Source of the DNA: Chryseobacterium sp. 52
GTDB lineage: Bacteria > Bacteroidota > Bacteroidia > Flavobacteriales > Weeksellaceae
Direction of reading: 5' to 3'
DNA: 64,000 nt
NCBI RefSeq assembly: GCF_002754245.1
Contig: NZ_PEEX01000001.1
Span: 992,001-1,056,000, forward strand
The notes below the pieces were generated by a model that did no database searches, had not been told where the DNA came from, and saw nothing but the letters and a program-made list of their open reading frames with translations. The translations under genes and the position numbers were made by a program. Within the stretch, counting starts at the first letter, position 1, and the number at the start of each line of letters is the position of its first letter. Below are positions 1 to 8,683 of this stretch, piece by piece.

Positions 1-2
1 GG

Positions 3-497
3 TTTGTAATTCTTTCGCTGTTTCATCAGTGTTACTCTTTTACAGGATCTTCACTGACGGATGAAAAAACCGTTCAGATCAATGAATTTCCCAATAATGC
101 AGCACTTGTAAATCCAACTCTTTCCCAACAGTTTTCTACAGATATCCAAAACAGATTTCTGCAGCGAACTACCTTAAAAGGAACAAAATCAAATCCTGAT
201 ATTTTGATTGAAGGTGAAATTTCCGAGTACGGTTATTCACCGACAACAATCAGCTCCAATACATTGCAAAACCCTTCAGGAGGGGTAGTACAGCAGGCAC
301 AAAGCAAGCTGACGATTTCTGTGAAAGTACATTACGAAAACAAAATCCATCCGGATTCCAGTTTTGACAGAACCTATACAGATGAAGCGGTTTTTAACAG
401 TAACCTGACCCAGAATGAGATCGAAGCTTCCCAGGTGAAGCTGGTGACAGACAGAATTATTAACAAGATATTTAACGATATTGTAGCCAATTGGTAA
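3..497 (+). CDS. lptE: LptE-like LPS assembly lipoprotein, 5' end missing
   Basis: The reading frame is open from base 3 and enters from the left edge, so the start and most of the signal peptide are missing. The first residues are a hydrophobic run ending in a Cys followed by YSFTGSSL, which fits the lipobox and first mature residues of Bacteroidota LptE proteins. LptE plugs the LptD barrel and helps insert lipopolysaccharide into the outer leaflet of the outer membrane. The rest is a beta-rich domain of about 140 residues with no other motif. It ends one base before the next ATG, so the two genes are probably co-transcribed. The LptE call rests on the lipobox context, size and neighbour; another small outer-membrane lipoprotein is possible. 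Confidence 0.75.
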   Translation, partial: FVILSLFHQCYSFTGSSLTDEKTVQINEFPNNAALVNPTLSQQFSTDIQNRFLQRTTLKGTKSNPDILIEGEISEYGYSPTTISSNTLQNPSGGVVQQAQSKLTISVKVHYENKIHPDSSFDRTYTDEAVFNSNLTQNEIEASQVKLVTDRIINKIFNDIVANW

Positions 498-498
498 G

Positions 499-2544
499 AT
501 GAATCCCAGAGTTTTAGAATTATTAAAGAACCCCAAAAATATTCAGTCAGAAGATCTTGGTCTTTTGAAAGAAGAAATTCATGCCTTTCCTTATGTTCAG
601 AACATCAGGGCACTTCATTTGTTTGGGGTACACCTTTATGATAAAGAAAACTATCAGAAAGAACTTTCTACAACAGCGGCTTATACCACTGACAAAAAAC
701 TCCTTTATCAGCTGATTAACGGGAAAATCATGCGAGAGGTGAAGCCTGAAGCAGCAGCAGAAAAACAGCCTGCTAAAACAGCTGAAAAAGCAGTAAAATA
801 TTCCTATAAAGAAAAAGGTTTCCCGATAAAAAGAGACCAGCCTTCTGAAAAAGGAGAAAACAAATATGAAGAGGCCGCATGCATGATGCCACCTGCGCAG
901 GAAATCAAGCATATCCATATCAATGGAGAAAGAAACAGGATTCTCTTTGAAGGAGAAGAGAATTTCCTTGATGAGACCAATTCTGAAACAATAGATCTGG
1001 AATCTACACTAGAATCAGGAGTATTGGTGACCCAAAAAGCGGAGCCTGTTGCAGAAGAGGTTAAAGAAGATATTACACAAGAAGTACAGCCTGAAGATTC
1101 AGAAGCCGGAGTAGAATTTACACCGGAATTGATTGTTCAAGAAGATAAAATAGATAACCAGACAGAAGAACTGGAAATCGATAAAGAAGAGGATGTAAGC
1201 TTCCATGAAGTAGAACCCTTACCGGAAACTGAAATAACCGGGCAGGAGGAAATTGTTGAAGAGCCGATGTCTGCAGAAACAGACCTTGATTCTGTAACAG
1301 CTGATGAAGATGAAAGTAGAGATGAACCTCAGGCTGAAATCAGTTTTCATGGGATGGATGAGTTTCTGCCCGATGTCAAAATCCAGGGAAACAGCGATGA
1401 TGAAGCCGCAGCTCCTGAAGTTTCTAAACCGAATGTGAATAAACATGAGGAGGAAATGAGACGTCTGATTGAGGAAGTCGAAAAGAAAATGAAAGAGGCT
1501 CAATCGACCCCAAAAGTTGAAAATGAGGAGCCTGAAACAGTAGATCATGAAATCAGTTTTGGAGAAACACAGAATTTCCATTTCTGGTCAACTGAAACAG
1601 AAAAAGAAGAACAAAAAGCAGAAGAGACTTCTACTGAAGCTCCCAAGCCGATAGAAAATATAATTGATCAGCCAGTACCACAGGAAGAGCCTGTCAAGGC
1701 AGAAGAAAAAGCAGAAGAACAAGGAGTCGCTGCAGAAGAAATCTCTGCATGGAAGCCGATGAGTTTAGAGTCTAATCTCCCGGATTCAATGATCAGTAAA
1801 GCATCTGTAATTTCAGAACCTAAAGCTGATGCTCCAAAGAAGGAAGAGATTCCTGCTCTGGAAGAGCTGCACGAAGAAATACCTGTGCAAACTGCTGAAG
1901 AACCTCAGAAAGATACTGAGGTTTCCACAGAAGAAAACTTAGCTGTTGCGGAAGAAGCACCCGAAATTGTAGAAGAAGTACATGAAGAGGTTAAAAACTC
2001 AGAAGAAGCGACGGAAATAAAAATACCGAAAGGAGAAGAAGCACCAGTCATGAATGTTTCCTTCTTTGGTACAGATATTTCAAGCTTACCCGTTAAAAAA
2101 GCAGAAAAAGAGATTAGTGAAAAGGAACCTGCTCAGGAAGTCAAAGCTGAAACTGTAAGTCAGATCCCTGTTGACAGTAATGTTCCCGGATTTATCAATA
2201 CATGGCAAAGCTGGCTTAAAATAGATCGGCCGGCAGAGGAAGAAATCGTTGCGGAGAAAGAAGAAGTACCAATCCCGCCTGTTCAGGAGAAGGTGATTGA
2301 AGCTTTTATCGAAAACAATCCTAAAATCAGCCAGTTAAGAGACGAAAGCACCTATGTGGTCAGAGAAAAAAATGATGATATTTCACATTTGATGACAGAG
2401 ACACTTGCCAATCTGTACTTTGAACAGAAACTATATACAAAAGCGATTAAAGCATTTGAAATTCTGATGAAGAAAACCCCTGAAAAAAAGGAACATTTTC
2501 AATCCAAAATTCAGGAAATAAAAGATTTCAGAAGCAAAAACTAA
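499..2544 (+). CDS. Long acidic protein with disordered Glu-rich middle and C-terminal TPR-like helices
   Basis: A 681-residue protein of unknown function. Residues 1-75 form an ordered helical N-terminus. Residues of about 90-600 are dominated by Glu, Lys, Pro and Ala and look intrinsically disordered. The last 60 residues contain a helix pair (LANLYFEQKLYTKAIKAFEILM) typical of a tetratricopeptide repeat. A short motif with the core [IV]SF-x recurs at about residues 234, 281, 352 and 521, three times in an EISF or NVSF setting followed by Gly and aromatic or Pro residues. It has no signal peptide, so it is probably cytoplasmic. The start is one base after the lptE stop, implying translational coupling. 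A strong hairpin terminator follows the stop. It may act as a scaffold, but that is inference only. Confidence 0.7.
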   Translation: MNPRVLELLKNPKNIQSEDLGLLKEEIHAFPYVQNIRALHLFGVHLYDKENYQKELSTTAAYTTDKKLLYQLINGKIMREVKPEAAAEKQPAKTAEKAVKYSYKEKGFPIKRDQPSEKGENKYEEAACMMPPAQEIKHIHINGERNRILFEGEENFLDETNSETIDLESTLESGVLVTQKAEPVAEEVKEDITQEVQPEDSEAGVEFTPELIVQEDKIDNQTEELEIDKEEDVSFHEVEPLPETEITGQEEIVEEPMSAETDLDSVTADEDESRDEPQAEISFHGMDEFLPDVKIQGNSDDEAAAPEVSKPNVNKHEEEMRRLIEEVEKKMKEAQSTPKVENEEPETVDHEISFGETQNFHFWSTETEKEEQKAEETSTEAPKPIENIIDQPVPQEEPVKAEEKAEEQGVAAEEISAWKPMSLESNLPDSMISKASVISEPKADAPKKEEIPALEELHEEIPVQTAEEPQKDTEVSTEENLAVAEEAPEIVEEVHEEVKNSEEATEIKIPKGEEAPVMNVSFFGTDISSLPVKKAEKEISEKEPAQEVKAETVSQIPVDSNVPGFINTWQSWLKIDRPAEEEIVAEKEEVPIPPVQEKVIEAFIENNPKISQLRDESTYVVREKNDDISHLMTETLANLYFEQKLYTKAIKAFEILMKKTPEKKEHFQSKIQEIKDFRSKN

Positions 2545-2565
2545 ATCGGAAATAAAAGATATTGA

Positions 2566-2600
2566 AAAGGCTGAACATGAAGATGTTCAGCCTTTATTTT
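2566..2600. terminator. Bidirectional hairpin terminator
   Basis: A perfect 13-bp inverted repeat (AAAGGCTGAACAT and its complement, 2566-2578 and 2583-2595) has a GAAG loop and is followed on the plus strand by a T-rich run. It lies between the convergent genes at 499-2544 (+) and 2602-3210 (-) and has an A-run on the left side, so it can serve both. Confidence 0.9.
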
Positions 2601-2601
2601 T

Positions 2602-3210
2602 TTACAGAATATCAGGTGCATTTTTACGGCTGCGCAGCTTCCGCCATGCTTTCCGTCCGAAAATTACAACAAGAATAATCAGAATGATAGCACATATCGC
2701 AGCAATAACCGGAGCTGCTATTGCCAGAATAGACATCACACCTGCTCCTGCCGTTTCCGTCGTTCCTACGACAGAATTCCCCAGGCCTCCTGTGGTAGCC
2801 GTAGAAGCCGCCCGGATTCCTGCAAAGCCGGTGCTAATTGTTGCTGCGGTACCTCCACCTGCAATTAATGCAAGGGCCCACTGCGGAAAAGTCCCTAAGT
2901 CAGCAAACTGGCTGGCAAATAAAATAGATCCCGCCACCGTGGCCAAAGGGATTGAAATGGTATCCAGCAGATGATCTACAAAAGGAATATAATACGTTAA
3001 AATTTCAGCGATAGTTGCAATTCCGGTTGTAATAAGTGCCGGAAGGCCCGAAAGCCATTCAAAATTTTCACTCATAGGAATCCAGTGAAAATAAGAAGCA
3101 AGACTTACAGCAAACATAGGCAGGAAAACCCTAAAGCCTGTCGCTGCTGCCAACCCGATACCAATAAAGGCACTGAGTATATATGAGAAGTAGGGAATAT
3201 GATCTAACAT
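2602..3210 (-). CDS. DUF4126 family membrane protein
   Basis: A 202-residue integral membrane protein with about five hydrophobic segments, including residues 10-40, 55-75, 90-105 and 155-185, and a basic C-terminus (GRKAWRKLRSRK) that should face the cytoplasm. The Gly/Ala/Thr-rich central stretch around residues 115-150 (GGGTAATISTGFAGIRAAS) is characteristic of DUF4126 proteins, whose function is unknown. It stands alone on the minus strand, facing the acidic-protein gene across a shared terminator. Upstream bases 3211-3405 are AT-rich and I see no gene in them. Confidence 0.75.
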   Translation of the reverse strand: MLDHIPYFSYILSAFIGIGLAAATGFRVFLPMFAVSLASYFHWIPMSENFEWLSGLPALITTGIATIAEILTYYIPFVDHLLDTISIPLATVAGSILFASQFADLGTFPQWALALIAGGGTAATISTGFAGIRAASTATTGGLGNSVVGTTETAGAGVMSILAIAAPVIAAICAIILIILVVIFGRKAWRKLRSRKNAPDIL

Positions 3211-3405
3211 TTTAATTTTCAGATTTATTGTTTTCCCTAAAATTACAAAAACTATGCAAGATTTTGTAAAAATTTAATTTCAATAAATTTTCTGACGGCT
3301 GGGTTACACAATGATGCTTGTAAACCTGCGTGTGTCATTAAAGATCGTTTGAAATGAATTGTATAGCTGTGGGAATAAAATAAACCTTGAAATAAAAACT
3401 GAATT

Positions 3406-3780
3406 TTAAGCTTTCTTCTGCATCTGACACAGTTTTAAAAACTGTTCCTCCACATCCTGGAATTTAGCAGGCAAGTCAGAAGAAACCCAAAACATCATAG
3501 CCAAAGTCTTTTCCCCGAAACATTCTCTGTACAAATCCTTATTCAGGCGGTAACATTCCCTTAAAAGTCGCTTGACCCGGTTTCTGTACACCGCCTTCTT
3601 AAAATACCTTTTTGAAACAGAAACACCAAATCTTGGGCTTTCTACAGGCAGGTTAGGTTTATCTTTGAGAATAATTATTCTTAGATTTCCACAACTCCTC
3701 CATTTACCCTTGTCAAAAAGTAAAGCGATTTCAGTGTTTTTCTTGAGTTTTTCTTCTCCCGGGTATTTGAAGTTCTGCAT
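3406..3780 (-). CDS. rnpA: Ribonuclease P protein component
   Basis: A 124-residue basic protein that binds the catalytic RNase P RNA and helps cleave the 5' leader from tRNA precursors. The family signature RNRVKRLLRE is at residues 66-75, and FGVSVSKRYFKKAVYRNR just before it matches the conserved RNR-containing helix. Its length is normal for the family (110-130 residues). Its ATG overlaps the last base of the upstream tcdA stop (TAATG), so translation is coupled and tatD, tcdA and rnpA form one minus-strand operon. It is not next to rpmH or dnaA, the usual setting in many other phyla. Confidence 0.93.
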   Translation of the reverse strand: MQNFKYPGEEKLKKNTEIALLFDKGKWRSCGNLRIIILKDKPNLPVESPRFGVSVSKRYFKKAVYRNRVKRLLRECYRLNKDLYRECFGEKTLAMMFWVSSDLPAKFQDVEEQFLKLCQMQKKA

Positions 3781-4505
3781 TAATCTTGTTTCACTAAATA
3801 ATTAATCACTTCAGCTGCTGCATACAATCCGAAAATTGCAGGAATATAGCTGACAGTACCATAGAAAGATCTTTTATAATTTGCTCCGTCCGTCAGTTTC
3901 AGACTTTCCTCCTGCTGAAGTTCATTAGAGAAAACACATCTGAAACCTTTATTGATATTTTCTTTTTTAAGTCTTTTTCTAATTTGTCTGGCAAGAAAAC
4001 AGTTTTGCGTTTTGCTGATGTCTCTTACCATGACCTTGCTTGGATCTGTTTTTCCACCCGCTCCCATAGAGCTGACAAGCTTTATTTTTCTTCTTTTTGC
4101 CGCTATAATAAGAGTCAGTTTCGGAGTAATACTGTCGATACAGTCAAGAATATAATTAAATTGACCGGAATCCAGCACTTCATCCATCCTTTCCGGATTA
4201 AGAAACTCATTAATCTTGATCAGGCGAAGTTCAGGATTGATATCAAGAAGCCTTTCTGCAACCACTTCCACTTTATGCTTTCCTATGGTAGAATGCAATG
4301 CCGGAAGCTGTCTGTTGATATTCGTGATATCTACAGTATCACCATCTACAATGGTCATACTTCCTACACCTGCTCTCGCTAAAAATTCTGCGGCAAAAGA
4401 ACCTACTCCTCCCAAACCTATTACCAGGATATTGGCCTTATTAAGCTTTTCCAATCCTTCTTCTTTGATCAGGAGTTCCGTTCTCTCCAGCCAATACTTA
4501 TCCAT
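3780..4505 (-). CDS. tcdA: tRNA threonylcarbamoyladenosine dehydratase (TcdA/CsdL, ThiF fold)
   Basis: A 241-residue E1-like enzyme that cyclises threonylcarbamoyladenosine 37 of ANN-decoding tRNAs in an ATP-dependent dehydration. The nucleotide-binding loop GLGGVGS is at residues 30-36, followed by an acidic strand (IVDGDTVD, about 52-59) and the TNINRQ motif at 61-66, all diagnostic of ThiF/MoeB/TcdA adenylating folds. The short length and SMGAGGKTDP fit TcdA better than MoeB or ThiF. It overlaps tatD upstream by 8 bp and rnpA downstream by 1 bp, so two neighbours of the operon also handle nucleic acid. Confidence 0.88.
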   Translation of the reverse strand: MDKYWLERTELLIKEEGLEKLNKANILVIGLGGVGSFAAEFLARAGVGSMTIVDGDTVDITNINRQLPALHSTIGKHKVEVVAERLLDINPELRLIKINEFLNPERMDEVLDSGQFNYILDCIDSITPKLTLIIAAKRRKIKLVSSMGAGGKTDPSKVMVRDISKTQNCFLARQIRKRLKKENINKGFRCVFSNELQQEESLKLTDGANYKRSFYGTVSYIPAIFGLYAAAEVINYLVKQD

Positions 4506-5124
4506 TCTTTATCGTGTCTAAATTTTCTACAATCTGTTCGCTCAGTTTTTCCAAAGAAATACCCTTTATTTCTGAAACTTTTGAATATAATTCTTCAATG
4601 TTAAAACATTCATTGTCAGTTTCTAAAAAGATTTTATCTAGCGGAGTATTCCTTACAATCTCCTGCAAAGATAAATGATACAAAACAGCTTTCCCAAAAC
4701 TCAAATAAAAATTATTTTTCAGCAGGTCTTCCGCAATGCGCTCTTTTTTGTTAAAACCATGAATAATAAAAGGTTGTTCGGCTTTTTTTGTAAAAGAAAT
4801 AACCTCATAAAATTTTCTTACACAGTGAATAATCAACGGTTTTTTGACCTCATTGGACATCAGAATCTGTCGTAAGAAAACCTTTTCCTGAATTTTTTGA
4901 GGGATAGGTACGATAGAATCCAGTCCGCATTCTCCAATGGCCAGACAGTTTTCAGAAATATTTGATTCCAGCCATCTGAACTGCTCATCCAAAGAATCCA
5001 CGACAATATCTTTAGGGTGAATGCCTATAGAATAAGGAGAGTCCGGTGGAGCCGTTCCCAAGTCTATATTATAAATCCCATGAAGAACATTCTTCTTATG
5101 ATGGTGAAAATCAAAAAAATCCAT
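4498..5124 (-). CDS. TatD family metal-dependent hydrolase
   Basis: A 208-residue, short member of the TatD amidohydrolase family (TIM-barrel metal-dependent DNases or hydrolases). Metal-site residues visible are the N-terminal DFHHH, the Glu of GECGLD, His of LIIHC, His of FIIHG and Asp of FLETDNE, in the order expected of the family. Members are usually 250-265 residues, so this is about 50 residues short. I chose the ATG at 5124; a TTG two codons upstream would add only two residues. It is the first gene of the tatD-tcdA-rnpA operon and overlaps tcdA by 8 bp. The substrate is not predictable from sequence. Confidence 0.8.
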   Translation of the reverse strand: MDFFDFHHHKKNVLHGIYNIDLGTAPPDSPYSIGIHPKDIVVDSLDEQFRWLESNISENCLAIGECGLDSIVPIPQKIQEKVFLRQILMSNEVKKPLIIHCVRKFYEVISFTKKAEQPFIIHGFNKKERIAEDLLKNNFYLSFGKAVLYHLSLQEIVRNTPLDKIFLETDNECFNIEELYSKVSEIKGISLEKLSEQIVENLDTIKNG

Positions 5125-5165
5125 TAACAAAAGTACAATTATCTAGAAAATTAATTTAAAATTAT

Positions 5166-5179
5166 TAAACGAACGTTTA
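5166..5179. promoter_or_regulatory. Inverted repeat, likely TetR operator
   Basis: TAAACGAACGTTTA has perfect 6-bp arms around a 2-bp centre. It sits 44 bp upstream of the TetR-family start codon and 41 bp upstream of the divergent tatD start. A -7-like TAACTTTA lies downstream at 5200-5207. The position between divergent genes and the symmetry fit an autoregulatory operator; binding is inference. Confidence 0.5.
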
Positions 5180-5222
5180 TAATTGTGTTAAAAATTTCTT
5201 AACTTTACTCAAAGTACACTTC

Positions 5223-5852
5223 ATGAGAAAAAAATTTACAGAAAAACAGATCCATATATTGGATATTGCTGAGGAGCTTATTGCCAAAAAGGGGTATGAG
5301 GGAACTTCTGTAAGAGATATCTGTTCCAAGGCAAACATCAATGTAGCGATGATTTCCTATTATTTTGGGTCTAAAGAAAAAATGATGTCCTATCTCTATC
5401 AGTACCGGGTGCTGAAAACCAGAGAAAACTTTTCTGAATTTGCAGATACAATCAAAGATGGCAAGCCGGAAATGCAGCTGAGAGAGATCATAAAATACAT
5501 TGTTTCCCAACTCTTCAAATACAACTATTTCCACGGATTTGTAACCCAGGAACTCAGGCACACCGAGAATCTGAAAGATGAGCTGCTGGACTTCTATCAG
5601 CTGTTTGTAAAGAAACTGGATGATGTGATTAAAAAGGGAGTGGCCTCAGGAGTATTTACTTTCACGCCAAAACCTGAAGACATCCTGACCATGATCATCG
5701 GTTCCACATTATTTGTCATCAGAAATAAAAATTTCTATGAGCTGTATGTGCCGAGTAAGAATGACGAAGCCTATACTAAAGAAGCCGAGAAAAAAGTAAG
5801 AATGAATCTTTTACTCAGTGTTTTTGCAATTTTGGGATACGCTGCAGACTAA
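5223..5852 (+). CDS. TetR/AcrR family transcriptional regulator
   Basis: A 209-residue DNA-binding repressor-type protein. Residues 5-50 form the TetR three-helix DNA-binding domain with the helix-turn-helix TSVRDICSKANINVAMISYYF and the following SKEKM, typical of the family. The remaining roughly 155 residues form the helical ligand-binding and dimerisation domain, which carries no recognisable ligand signature. A 14-bp inverted repeat just upstream suggests autoregulation. The gene stands alone between tatD (divergent) and bamD, so no efflux or metabolic target is obvious. Its ligand and regulon are unknown. Confidence 0.88.
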   Translation: MRKKFTEKQIHILDIAEELIAKKGYEGTSVRDICSKANINVAMISYYFGSKEKMMSYLYQYRVLKTRENFSEFADTIKDGKPEMQLREIIKYIVSQLFKYNYFHGFVTQELRHTENLKDELLDFYQLFVKKLDDVIKKGVASGVFTFTPKPEDILTMIIGSTLFVIRNKNFYELYVPSKNDEAYTKEAEKKVRMNLLLSVFAILGYAAD

Positions 5853-5955
5853 TTTTACGTTAAATATTCATAAAAAAAAATCTATTGACAAAAAAGTTAT
5901 ATTTTTGCAAATTAGTAAATCGGCTGTAGAATCCGAAAACTGTTGAATTTTTTAT

Positions 5956-6951
5956 ATGAAAAAATATATTTTAGGTCTTTTTGCTGTAGCAGTTATTTCC
6001 TCATGCGTAAGCCAGCAGGAAAAAGCAATGAAAAGTGCTGACAAGAATTTAATCTTAAAAGCAGCTAATGAAAATTTTACCAAAAAGAAATGGAAAAATG
6101 CATTGGCTCTCTATGACAGGCTTACTAACCTGGTAGCAGGGACAGATGATTTTCCTAATGTAGGTTTTAATACTGCTTATGCGAATTATTATGACAAAAG
6201 TTATAAACTGGCAGGGCATCAGTTTAAAAACTTTGCGGTGAACTTCCCTAAGGATCCAAGAGCAGAAGAAGCGGCATACATGTCTGCATTATGCTACTAT
6301 GAAGGATCTATGGATTACAACCTGGACCAGTCTACTACTGAAACTGCGATTAATGAGCTTCAGGAATTCCTGACCAATTATCCAACCTCAGAAAGATCAA
6401 AAAACATCAGTCAGCTGATTGATGAACTCTCTTATAAATTAGAGTTTAAATCCTACGAAAATGCAAGGCAGTACTTTAAAATGGGTGAGTATAAAGCGGC
6501 TAACGTATCTTTAGAAAATGTATTGAACGATTTTCCAAGTACGAAACTTCGTCCGAAGATTTATGATTATATCATGAAATCACGTTATGAGTTGGCCGTG
6601 AAATCTATCTATGACCTTAAGGATGAGCGTATAGAAAGCGCCTTAGCGTATACAAAGCTGGTAGAAAAGGAACTTCCGAATACAGAATATTCTAAAACAG
6701 CAGCAGATCTGAGAGGAAAATTAGAAAAAGAAAAGCAGAATTTTGTAGTTGTTAAAAAACAGACAGAAGCAAGAATTGCAACATTAACGGCAAGACAGAA
6801 AAAAGAAGTTGATAAGATGGCTGAGAAGAATAAAACTGAACAGCAGATCAAAGATCAGATCAGTAATGAAAAGAAAGCAATGCAGATGCAGAGGGATAGT
6901 GCGGCACTTCAGACCCCTCCTCCGGCAGCCACTTTCAAAATCCAAAGATAA
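5956..6951 (+). CDS. bamD: Outer membrane assembly lipoprotein BamD
   Basis: A 331-residue lipoprotein with the signal peptide MKKYILGLFAVAVISSC and lipidation Cys at residue 17. BamD is the essential TPR partner of BamA in folding outer-membrane beta-barrels. Several TPR-like helix pairs cover residues 35-250, including AALALYDRL-type and YKAANVSLENVLNDFP segments. The C-terminal 80 residues are a charged, probably coiled, Lys/Glu/Gln-rich extension beyond the normal family length of about 250-270. The -7 element TATTTTTG is at 5900-5907 with only a weak -33 match. It heads the conserved flavobacterial string bamD-rpoZ-coaBC-DUF4835-recN. Confidence 0.9.
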   Translation: MKKYILGLFAVAVISSCVSQQEKAMKSADKNLILKAANENFTKKKWKNALALYDRLTNLVAGTDDFPNVGFNTAYANYYDKSYKLAGHQFKNFAVNFPKDPRAEEAAYMSALCYYEGSMDYNLDQSTTETAINELQEFLTNYPTSERSKNISQLIDELSYKLEFKSYENARQYFKMGEYKAANVSLENVLNDFPSTKLRPKIYDYIMKSRYELAVKSIYDLKDERIESALAYTKLVEKELPNTEYSKTAADLRGKLEKEKQNFVVVKKQTEARIATLTARQKKEVDKMAEKNKTEQQIKDQISNEKKAMQMQRDSAALQTPPPAATFKIQR

Positions 6952-6993
6952 TTCGTAAATTTGCGGTCTTATAAATAAAATAATTTTCTCAAA

Positions 6994-7317
6994 ATGAGTG
7001 TAAAAGATACAAAAGCAGAAGTAAATACTATTACTTACGATAAAGACAAGATTGAAGATAAAGTAGGTTCAATCTATGAAGCTATTGTTATCATGGGAAA
7101 GAGAGCAGAGCAGATCAATGCGGAGATCCGTACGGAACTTCACAATAAATTGGACGAATTTGCTGTGCACAATTCTACATTGGAAGAAGTTTTCGAAAAC
7201 AGAGAGCAGATTGAAATCTCTAAACATTACGAAAAACTTCCTAAGCCTACTTCTATTGCTATCGAAGAATGGCTGAATGAAGATATCTATTTCAGAAAGA
7301 CAGAAGACAGAAAATAA
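6994..7317 (+). CDS. rpoZ: RNA polymerase omega subunit, Bacteroidota type
   Basis: A 107-residue protein matching the Bacteroidota form of omega, the small subunit that stabilises the beta' subunit of RNA polymerase. The segment YEAIVIMGKRAEQIN at about residues 28-42 corresponds to the conserved omega/RPB6 core (an R-A motif in a helix after a start resembling TYD). The conserved tail EQIEISKHYEKLPKPT is typical of the flavobacterial protein. It lies 42 bp downstream of bamD. A 10-bp-stem hairpin follows the stop. Confidence 0.85.
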   Translation: MSVKDTKAEVNTITYDKDKIEDKVGSIYEAIVIMGKRAEQINAEIRTELHNKLDEFAVHNSTLEEVFENREQIEISKHYEKLPKPTSIAIEEWLNEDIYFRKTEDRK

Positions 7318-7339
7318 TCATTTGTGTTTTTTATATATG

Positions 7340-7374
7340 AAGGTCATAAGGGAATTCAATTCTTTTATGACCTT
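7340..7374 (+). terminator. Hairpin after rpoZ, weak terminator
   Basis: AAGGTCATAA at 7340-7349 pairs perfectly with TTATGACCTT at 7365-7374 across a 15-nt loop. No uninterrupted T-run follows (TGTCTGTTTAT), so termination may be partial, or the hairpin may protect the 3' end of the bamD-rpoZ message. Confidence 0.55.
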
Positions 7375-7440
7375 TGTCTGTTTATACCCGTCTTTGTGCG
7401 AAAAAATAAGTAATTTAGTATTTCAAAAAATTAAAACTAA

Positions 7441-8646
7441 ATGAGTGTTTCCGGTAAAAAGATACTTATCGCTGTTTCTGGAGGAATTGCGGCCTATAAA
7501 ATTCATTTCCTGATCCGGGATTTTGTGAAAAAAGGAGCCGAAGTTCAGGTGATTATGACTCCCGATGCAGGGCAGTTTGTAACAAAATTAAGCCTTTCGA
7601 CTCTTTCAAAAAAACCTGTATATTCAGATTTTTATAGCGATAACGGAACCTGGAATAGTCATGTAGAACTTGCCTTGTGGGCAGATGTAATGATTGTCGC
7701 TCCATGTACAGCGAATACGCTGGCTAAAATGACGCATGGAATTTGTGATAATCTGGTCATTGCCACTTATATGTCTGCAAAATGTCCTGTATTTATTGCT
7801 CCGGCAATGGATCTTGATATGTATGCACATCCCTCTACCAGACAAAATCTTGAAATGGCTGAAGACTACGGACATCTTATCATTCCTGCTGAAACCGGTG
7901 AACTGGCGAGTGGGTTGGTGGGGCAGGGGAGAATGGCAGAACCGGAGACTGTTTTTAAAACCGTTGAAAATTTCTTTCATTCAGGAAATCACCCCAAAAG
8001 TCTTGAAGGAAAAACAGTGTTAATCACTGCCGGGCCTACCTATGAGGCGATTGATCCGGTAAGGTTCATAGGAAATCACTCCTCAGGCAAAATGGGCTTT
8101 TCCCTGGCTGAAGAAGCATCTAAAAGAGGAGCAAAAGTGATTTTGATCTCCGGACCCAGCTCACAAATCACCAATGACAAAAATATTGAGCTTCATAAAG
8201 TAACTTCCGCCAAAGAAATGCTGAATAAAGTTTTTGAATTTTATGATCATGTGGATATCGGTATTGCAAGTGCTGCAGTAGCAGACTATGCTCCAAAAGA
8301 AGTAGCGAAAGAGAAAATTAAAAAGAATGACGACAATTTAACTATTGAATTGGTTAAAAATCCTGACATTCTTAAAACGATGGGCGAAAAGAAAACCCAT
8401 CAGTTTCTGGTCGGTTTTGCGTTGGAAACTCAGAATGAAGAAGAAAATGCAAAAGGAAAACTCGAAAAGAAAAACCTCGATATGATTGTGCTGAACTCCC
8501 TCCGTGATGAAGGAGCCGGCTTTAAAAATGACACTAATAAAATTAAAATATTTACCAGAACTGGAAAAAAGGAATTTGATCTTAAATCAAAAGACGAAGT
8601 AGCTGCAGATATTCTGGATTTTGTTGAGTCTCAACTTTTAAAATAA
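7441..8646 (+). CDS. coaBC: Bifunctional phosphopantothenoylcysteine decarboxylase / phosphopantothenate-cysteine ligase
   Basis: A 401-residue two-domain enzyme of coenzyme A synthesis. CoaC (about residues 1-185) is a flavoprotein decarboxylase, with the N-terminal GGIAAYK motif, the catalytic His in HVELALWAD, APCTANTLAKM and the PAMDLDMY substrate-binding motif. CoaB (about 190-401) joins cysteine to 4'-phosphopantothenate and shows ITAGPTYEAIDPVRFIGN and SSGKMG, followed by the Lys-rich loop of the synthetase. Length is normal. It follows rpoZ after 123 bp and is followed by the DUF4835 gene 37 bp later, probably as one message. Confidence 0.94.
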   Translation: MSVSGKKILIAVSGGIAAYKIHFLIRDFVKKGAEVQVIMTPDAGQFVTKLSLSTLSKKPVYSDFYSDNGTWNSHVELALWADVMIVAPCTANTLAKMTHGICDNLVIATYMSAKCPVFIAPAMDLDMYAHPSTRQNLEMAEDYGHLIIPAETGELASGLVGQGRMAEPETVFKTVENFFHSGNHPKSLEGKTVLITAGPTYEAIDPVRFIGNHSSGKMGFSLAEEASKRGAKVILISGPSSQITNDKNIELHKVTSAKEMLNKVFEFYDHVDIGIASAAVADYAPKEVAKEKIKKNDDNLTIELVKNPDILKTMGEKKTHQFLVGFALETQNEEENAKGKLEKKNLDMIVLNSLRDEGAGFKNDTNKIKIFTRTGKKEFDLKSKDEVAADILDFVESQLLK

Positions 8647-8683
8647 TTTTAATAAATTTCCGTTCTCAATTTTTAATCAGACA

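Noticed and set aside
3211..3405. Possible RNA gene in the 195-bp gap between the DUF4126 gene and rnpA
   Set aside because: AT-rich with no cloverleaf or conserved structure that I can see.
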